Made by a program: the position numbers and the translations under genes. 56,265 bases of DNA from Rhizomucor pusillus (Eukaryota; Mucoromycota; Mucoromycetes; Mucorales; Lichtheimiaceae): contig FWWN02000529.1 of assembly GCA_900175165.2 (NCBI GenBank), forward strand, positions 5,958 through 62,222, given 5' to 3'. This document shows positions 50,936-56,265 of this stretch, in pieces. The notes beneath the pieces are model-generated. The model was given only the letters and a program-made list of their open reading frames with translations. It searched no databases and was not told the DNA's origin. Position 1 is the first letter of the stretch. Every line of letters begins with the position of its first letter.

Positions 50936-51972
50936 TCACGATCTATTCTTTTGCGGTGACCATCGCTTGACGAACACTTGTTCGACAGACAGAGTTTTCA
51001 AATAATGCGGTGTGGATGGCATCTGGCATTGGGAGCTCGCAGTTTCGACGTAGCATAGCATCAGCGTCTTCCTGATTTGCGTGCATATTCTCGCGACTCG
51101 ATGAATACTTTGCCAGTCTATCTCTACGGGATGGTCCGTGCAGGGAGGTGGGATGATCACCACTGCAAAATCAGCGTGCCGATGGTGCGGTCCAGGTCGA
51201 TACAGCACTGCATAATTCTTTTTTGTTACTATTAAGATCTCACCCAAAAAATATGCCTTAAGCTACTTGCCAAAGTCGACGCCAAATTTTGTACCTCTTT
51301 TAGGTGCCCATCCAAGGCTTCTAAAATGATGGTAAACTGCATACTGTATGGCAAAGACATTCTGGCAGCGTCCACTGTTGCTGTTCAGCTTCCTAGTGAA
51401 CAGTGTCCAGCATTCGTCGATGCTCAGAGGCTTGCCGTTGGAAAATATCTTTAGCGTATTTAAGCCGTACACAAGAAAGAAGGACTCAAAAATATCAAGT
51501 TGCATGTTTTCATAGTCTGAGCCACCAGTCATTTCAAGTAACTCGTCAGAATGCCAAAGCTGGTTCGCATCGCTTCCTCGGCCATCGTTGTCGTTGTCGT
51601 CGTCTGCTGTTATTGTTTTTGCGCTACGACGTTGTTTGCGTCGCTCGGCAGTAACGTGCTCCAAAAACACGGTGCTTGTTTCTAATATATGTAGAGACTT
51701 AGTTTAAGACCAACTAGCAGTCTTGGCAAAAGTGCCTCGTGCTTACGAGCGCTATCGTCCAACTTTGAGTTTCGTGCCAGCCACGTTGGATTGCCACGCG
51801 ACAGTGTGCCTTTTCCAAAAAGACTCGCTTGGCACTGCCGTTGATCGTACTTTTCGAGCCAGACACTGTCACCGGATTCCGTGAGCGTGCCCTCCCACTG
51901 CGGTGTGTGCCATTGAAAGATTCGAAAGATCCAGGATCTAGACGAGACTTTTACGGGGAGAGGATCCATCAT
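50936..51972 (-). CDS. SEN2: tRNA-splicing endonuclease subunit Sen2
   Basis: Catalytic subunit that cuts the 5' splice site of intron-containing pre-tRNAs. Exons on the minus strand: 51972-51747, 51681-51271, 51207-50936 (909 nt, 302 residues). The second intron is GC-AG (donor GCAAGT). The N-terminal domain contains LSRGNPTWL and FLEHVTAERRKQRR. The nuclease domain contains FAIQYAVYHHFRSLGWAPK, then VLYRPGPHHRHADFAVVI and IRKTLMLCYVE. The catalytic triad is the Tyr of VLYRP, the His eight residues on in RHADF, and the Lys of IRKTL. The protein is complete but shorter than human TSEN2 (465). No membrane anchor is seen, unlike yeast Sen2, which sits on mitochondria. Confidence 0.9.
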
Positions 51973-52302
51973 TAAAAATAATCAATCCCCGTTTCGATCG
52001 TTGGAGCACAGACCATTGGGTTTTTGCTCATTAAAACATGATGGCGACTTCTCCGCAACTCTACATCCAGCCCAACTTTATTCTTCTTTTTCTGCGTCTG
52101 GTACTCGTCTTGTCTTGTTGGGTCACCTATCGACTTTACAACTCAACATACGAACCTTACTGTACCTGAAAGCCCCCAGTCCACTCCTTCCACTTCGATA
52201 CTATTCGCTCGACTCTAGTCAACCTGCTGCTACGGAGCGTGTACTTTCATTTTCTAGTTTTTCTGCAACCGAATCACCTAGCAGGATCTTCATCATCTCG
52301 AC
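51973..52302. promoter_or_regulatory. Divergent region between SEN2 and the kelch polarity gene
   Basis: 330 bases between the two start codons. It is C/T-rich on the plus strand before the kelch gene, typical of a fungal 5' UTR. No defined element recognised. Confidence 0.4.
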
Positions 52303-55300
52303 ATGTCGCTTTTCTCGAAATTGACAAAGAACCACGTAGATAAAGGCTCTGCATACCCGTGGTCACAACGGAAGCTAGGAGGTGCCTCGAGCTTACTACC
52401 ACGACACGGCCACGCAGCAACGGCGCTGCCCCTCGAGGAATCGATTCTGATCTTTGGGGGCATCCACAGCAAACCGAAGAAGGATTTATTTTTCATAGAT
52501 ACAAGTAAGGACTACCTTTCTGACATGTTTGCGGCGTTTCATGTGAGGTCATTTAGTTTTAATGTTTGATGCATCGAAAATCTAGACAATATGTCCACCA
52601 CAAGCATCTGTACTACCGGAGATGTACCCTCGCCTCGCTTATTCCCGGTAATGGCTCCTATGAGTGTCAACAGTCTTGTTTTATGTACGATCGATCTATT
52701 TTTTACCGATGAAAACCACGTGGATGCAATATCTAACTTAATTAAAAATAGTATATGGTGGCGAACCCAGCGTGCCTGGCGAAAAGTGGGATCCTCACTT
52801 TTATGTGTTGAATACAAGTACGGGGGCGAAAATCTGATTTCTATGAAAGGTTTCATCGTAACCATTGTATATTGTAGATACGCGGCAATGGTCACGCATA
52901 CAGATGGTAAACGATTCATTACCAGTCGAAAGATCGGGGCACTGTATTGCTGCTGCAGGCAGCTGCTTGTACATTTGGGGTGGTCAACGCGCTGGTCGCT
53001 ACCTAGATGACATGTTTGTGTTCAATACAAATACATGTAAGTCAACGCATGTAATCAAGGGCTGATACATTTGATATGCTGACAAGTATGGTCTATTTGA
53101 TCAGTTCCAGTCGCTCCTCGCTGGGAACATGTAGCATCAAACAACCGCGGTCCTGCTGGCAGATCAGGACATGTATCTGCAATTTTTGAGAACAAGCTTT
53201 ACATGTAAGCATTGGTTTTTAAGATTTCTCCTTTAAATACTAAATGGCTGCGCGAACAGATTTGGTGGTACTGATGGCGACCACTTGTACAATGATATAT
53301 GGTGCTACGATTTGCATTCGAGATACTGGATGCAAGTGCCTGCCATTGGCTTTATCCCTATCCCTCGCGAAGGTTGTGCTTCCGCTCTTGTGAACGATGT
53401 TTTGTATGTTTTTGGCGGACGTGGACCTGATGGACAAGACTTGGGCGACCTATGTGCATTCAAGTTCAGAGGTACGATAAATATACTGCGTTAGCATAAT
53501 CAATGCTGATAGCATATTAGGTCAAAGATGGTACAGGTTCCAGAATATGGGTCCTGGACCTTCACCACGTCACGAGTTGACGTTCACAGCCGTCGGTGAA
53601 CGGATTGTTTCTGTCGGCGGTGAAGCATCTTCAGGTCGATTAGACGAGCATGCGGTGTATATACTTGATACTGGTAGGCATTGCTAACAACTATTAGTAT
53701 TTGGCATTGGTTCTTACCTAGATGATTTATAGCCAAGATCAGCTATCCTCCAGAGCAGCCTCCATCGCAGCAAGAGCCAGTCCAGACTCATCCACAGCAA
53801 CGCGAACCATCGCCGGCTGCCACTGTGGAATCTGATACCCTTCGAAATCCATCTCCAACGCCGAGCCCGCAGAAGCCTTCCCATGTGGGCCAAGCGCAAC
53901 GAGAATCACCTGTTCCGCGAACAGGATCGCCTCCTGTTGTACGGGAGAGCAACCCTCCTTCTCCTCAGAACACGAGCCGGCATAGGTCGCTGTATCCAGA
54001 TGCTGCCGCTCCGGTAAATTGTTGTTGTTGTTTTTTACATGATTTAGAGCCTGTTCCTTAGTGTTTGTGTATGATTTATAGAGCAACCCGAGTGCAACTC
54101 CTCCTTCGCGTCCTCCTAGGCACATGTCTATGATCCCTGAGGCAGCTCTAAAACGTCCTCGTGCTAACTCACCTCTAGCAAACTCCAGCGAGGACACATC
54201 GACTCGTCGACAAGCACAACCAGAAACCAACAGCGCTGTCGTCGACGCAAATGCAACAGTCCGAACATTATCACCGACACATCCAGAGCTTGATGGTTCG
54301 GTCCCTGGCAACAATCATCTTCCTTCCTCTTTGCAAGCTCCGTTGTCGTCGCCTGTTTCCCAGCGACCTCCTCGTCCGCCTCGAGAGTCCAACAACGCGA
54401 ACTTGCGTCAAACTATTGCTGTTTCCATGTACCAAACAGCTCGGCCAGACTTGCAGCAACACCTTCAAGTTGACACGACGAAGCGCAGTTTCTCACCGCA
54501 ATCTCAGCCCAGCCCTGCCGATACGTTGACGTCCGATGTAGACCCCGGCGAATTGGAAGCATTGGTTCGAGAAATCAGAGCGAAAGAAGCCATAATTAGC
54601 AATATGAAGAAAATGGAACCATGGTGGCGCAGCGAAGTATCCATTGCCCGCAGAATGCGCGTTGCCAGAAACGAGGACGAGCAACGTGGAGCGGATGCAG
54701 ATGAGACTCTGCTGATGGATATGAGCGACAATATTAATTTTGAGCTCTTTGAGAAGCTGATTTCTTTCAAGTCTGAAGTGCGTCGTGTCAAGGCTGCTAT
54801 CCAAGGCAACGCAGCACATGAGGCGATGGAGGAAAAGATTAAGCAAAGTGACAGGATGCGCACAGCGTCGTTGCAAGAAGCCGCGTACTTCAAATCCAAG
54901 CTCTTAGCCCTAGAAACTTCTGGACCGGTCCACCCATCCAGCCAGCATACGCTTAATCTGGAAGAAAAACTAGCAGCCGTGCTGGCAGACAACGAAAATC
55001 GAAAGCGACAGTTGCAGCAACTGAACAAATCAGCGCAGCACGATCACGCGGCGCGCGAGGCTGCTGAAGAGCGTGCACGCGAGGCACAGGACCGTGCACA
55101 GGAAGCACAACATGCTCATGAGCGTGCATTGCAAGATTTGGAACATTTCTACGAACGCGCTACCCACGCTGAAAGCCAAGTAAAAGAAAACAAGCTCAAG
55201 ATGGCCGATCTTCAAGCACAACTAGCAGACGCTCTTTCTGCTAGCACGCCATCCACGGAAATATCTGATGCTCGTCAAAAGATTACGCAGCTGGAGGGTG

Positions 55301-55539
55301 CTAATCAGCATGTTCAAGCCGAGACTAGAGATCTTCAGGAACAACTGGGCAGCTGTGCCCAGGATATCGAGCATTTATACGATGCTTTGAAAGAACGTGA
55401 AGATGCATTGTCAAGCATTTCAAAGCAGATACAAGACACTACCCATCAACTATACATCATGAAGGAGATCATGTCTGAAAAAGGATTGACGCCTACAACT
55501 CCTGCTCCTGGCACGACGACAACTACGAGTGCTTACTGA
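52303..55539 (+). CDS. TEA1: Kelch-repeat and coiled-coil cell polarity protein, Tea1/Kel1-like
   Basis: 909 residues. Exons: 52303-52504, 52586-52684, 52752-52817, 52878-53036, 53105-53204, 53260-53471, 53521-53673, 53733-54013, 54082-55539 (2730 nt). Residues about 20-330 form a six-bladed kelch propeller, for example LPRHGHAATAL with ILIFGG, RSGHCIAAAGSCLYIWGG, YVFGGRGPDGQDLGDLCAF and PSPRHELTFTAVGERIVSVG. A Pro/Ser/Gln-rich linker (about 330-570) and a long coiled coil (about 580-890; LEEKLAAVLADNENRKRQL, AREAAEERAREAQDRAQEAQ) follow. This is the layout of fission yeast Tea1/Tea3 and budding yeast Kel1/Kel2, which mark growth tips via microtubules and formins. Role at hyphal tips is inferred. 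Complete, with no defects. Confidence 0.9.
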
Positions 55540-56070
55540 AACCGATTTAAGATATTTCTAGCTCTACATTCTGCTAACATCATTAGCCGCAAATTTGCTT
55601 TTTCCATCCCCCCCTTTTTTTCTCTTCCACTACTATTTAGATACCATACATATTGTAAGATTCTGCCAAGAATAACAATAATATTCCATGCCACGGAAAT
55701 GAAAAGTTTGTTTGAAATGGCAAAAGCAGCGTGGAGGGCTGGTATACTGTATTTCCGAAAAATAAAGTTGCATTTTGCAGATGCATTTGGCGGACTTGCG
55801 AAGCTAAGCGTGACGCTAATAAACGACATTAGTTGACGCATTTCACAAACCTGTCTAGAAATGTGACAAAGCCATGCCGAGCTCCTCCCGCCAAGTGCAT
55901 GCAAGCCGCGGTGCATAGTTCAGATGGTGAGCATTAAGAACATATTATAGGAAAAGAATGACACTTATTGAATACCTGTTACTCGTTTTCTCATTGTGTG
56001 TTGAAATGTGTATCCTATCTATCTGTCACCCGTGATCTCATACCGCAACCCGCCATCGTATGTCATCGAT
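55540..56070. other. Intergenic
   Basis: About 530 bases of AT-rich 3' flank and spacer after the polarity gene. The minus frame at 55533-55916 has no recognisable feature. It may contain degenerate mobile-element sequence next to the transposase remnant. Confidence 0.4.
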
Positions 56071-56265
56071 TTATCGTGAGAGGTAGCGGCCCTTCATGTG
56101 CGGATACCAGTCCATCTCATCCATTGTGGCCTTCAAGAAGCTTAGGTAATGACCTGTTACTGTCCCTGTGCTCATAAACCCAGCACAGCCTCCTCGCTTT
56201 CGCTTCTTGGCTGGTGGCTGTGGCAGTCTCAGGCTGCAGTTAATTAGACCTGAGGCAGAGATCGC
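56071..56265 (-). mobile_element. Tc1/mariner-like transposase fragment, truncated
   Basis: A minus-strand frame enters from the right edge. It reads GLINCSLRLP, a basic stretch PPAKKRKRGG, then GTVTGHYLSFLKATMDEM and DWYPHMKGRYL, and ends at TAA 56071-56073. In mucoralean Tc1/mariner (IS630-type) transposases, HYL-FL--T-DEMD--P-MKG-YL is the lead-in to the second catalytic strand, normally followed by VMDNAPIH with the catalytic Asp. Here the frame ends two residues after YL, so the second DDE aspartate is absent. The copy is a remnant, at least on this side. Family assignment is from memory. Confidence 0.6.

Noticed and set aside
53739..54314. 191-residue minus-strand open frame
   Set aside because: It lies antisense to the Pro/Ser/Gln-rich linker of the kelch polarity gene and has no family features.

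Overview
The window is nuclear DNA of a filamentous fungus, most likely an early-diverging one (Mucoromycota, probably Mucorales). Seen directly: protein genes on both strands, mostly cut by short GT-AG introns of about 45-80 nt, close gene packing, eukaryote-only proteins (Prp22, beta-COP, TRAPP II, Tea1-type polarity factor, KEOPS Pcc1, tRNA-splicing endonuclease), and a decayed Tc1/mariner-like transposase at the right edge. The placement in Mucoromycota rests on remembered similarity of several proteins and no search was run.

Layout. 1-8.0 kb: the 3' end of a membrane-anchored kelch protein, a short-chain dehydrogenase, sphingosine-1-phosphate lyase on the minus strand, a small broken gene and a Trs65-type TRAPP II subunit. 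8.3-12.3 kb: a doubtful 55-residue gene, homocysteine S-methyltransferase and a cytochrome P450. 12.4-17.3 kb: a type II membrane protein with a glycosyltransferase-like region, then a head-to-head pair formed by a PIP-box/KEN-box protein and an eEF1A-type methyltransferase. 17.4-24.1 kb: a second head-to-head pair, the spliceosomal helicase Prp22 and a Nab3-like RNA-binding protein. 24.3-26.2 kb: glucose-6-phosphate isomerase copy A.

26.2-31.9 kb is a gene-poor accessory stretch. It holds two small proteins that share an unusual C-terminal motif and flank a decayed DUF3659/LEA-type gene. 31.9-35.5 kb: beta-COP. 36.7-40.4 kb: ATP synthase delta, Pcc1 (three small exons, easily missed) and isomerase copy B. 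40.5-42.6 kb: an F-box protein. 42.6-45.2 kb: a second gene-poor stretch with arrays of a 9-bp repeat. 45.2-55.5 kb: an alpha/beta hydrolase, a SAAL1-like armadillo protein, a VPS9-domain Rab5 exchange factor, Sen2, and a 909-residue kelch plus coiled-coil polarity protein. 55.5 kb to the end: intergenic sequence and the transposase remnant.

Most genes are housekeeping: RNA processing (Prp22, Nab3, Sen2, Pcc1), membrane traffic (Trs65, beta-COP, VPS9), sphingolipid and methionine metabolism, glycolysis, respiration and polarity. For 15 multi-exon genes I worked out splice sites by hand, and the summed exon lengths are multiples of three. Several non-core genes show single-base frame breaks. 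These may be errors in the assembly or true decay, and are listed separately. No tRNA, rRNA or CRISPR was seen.
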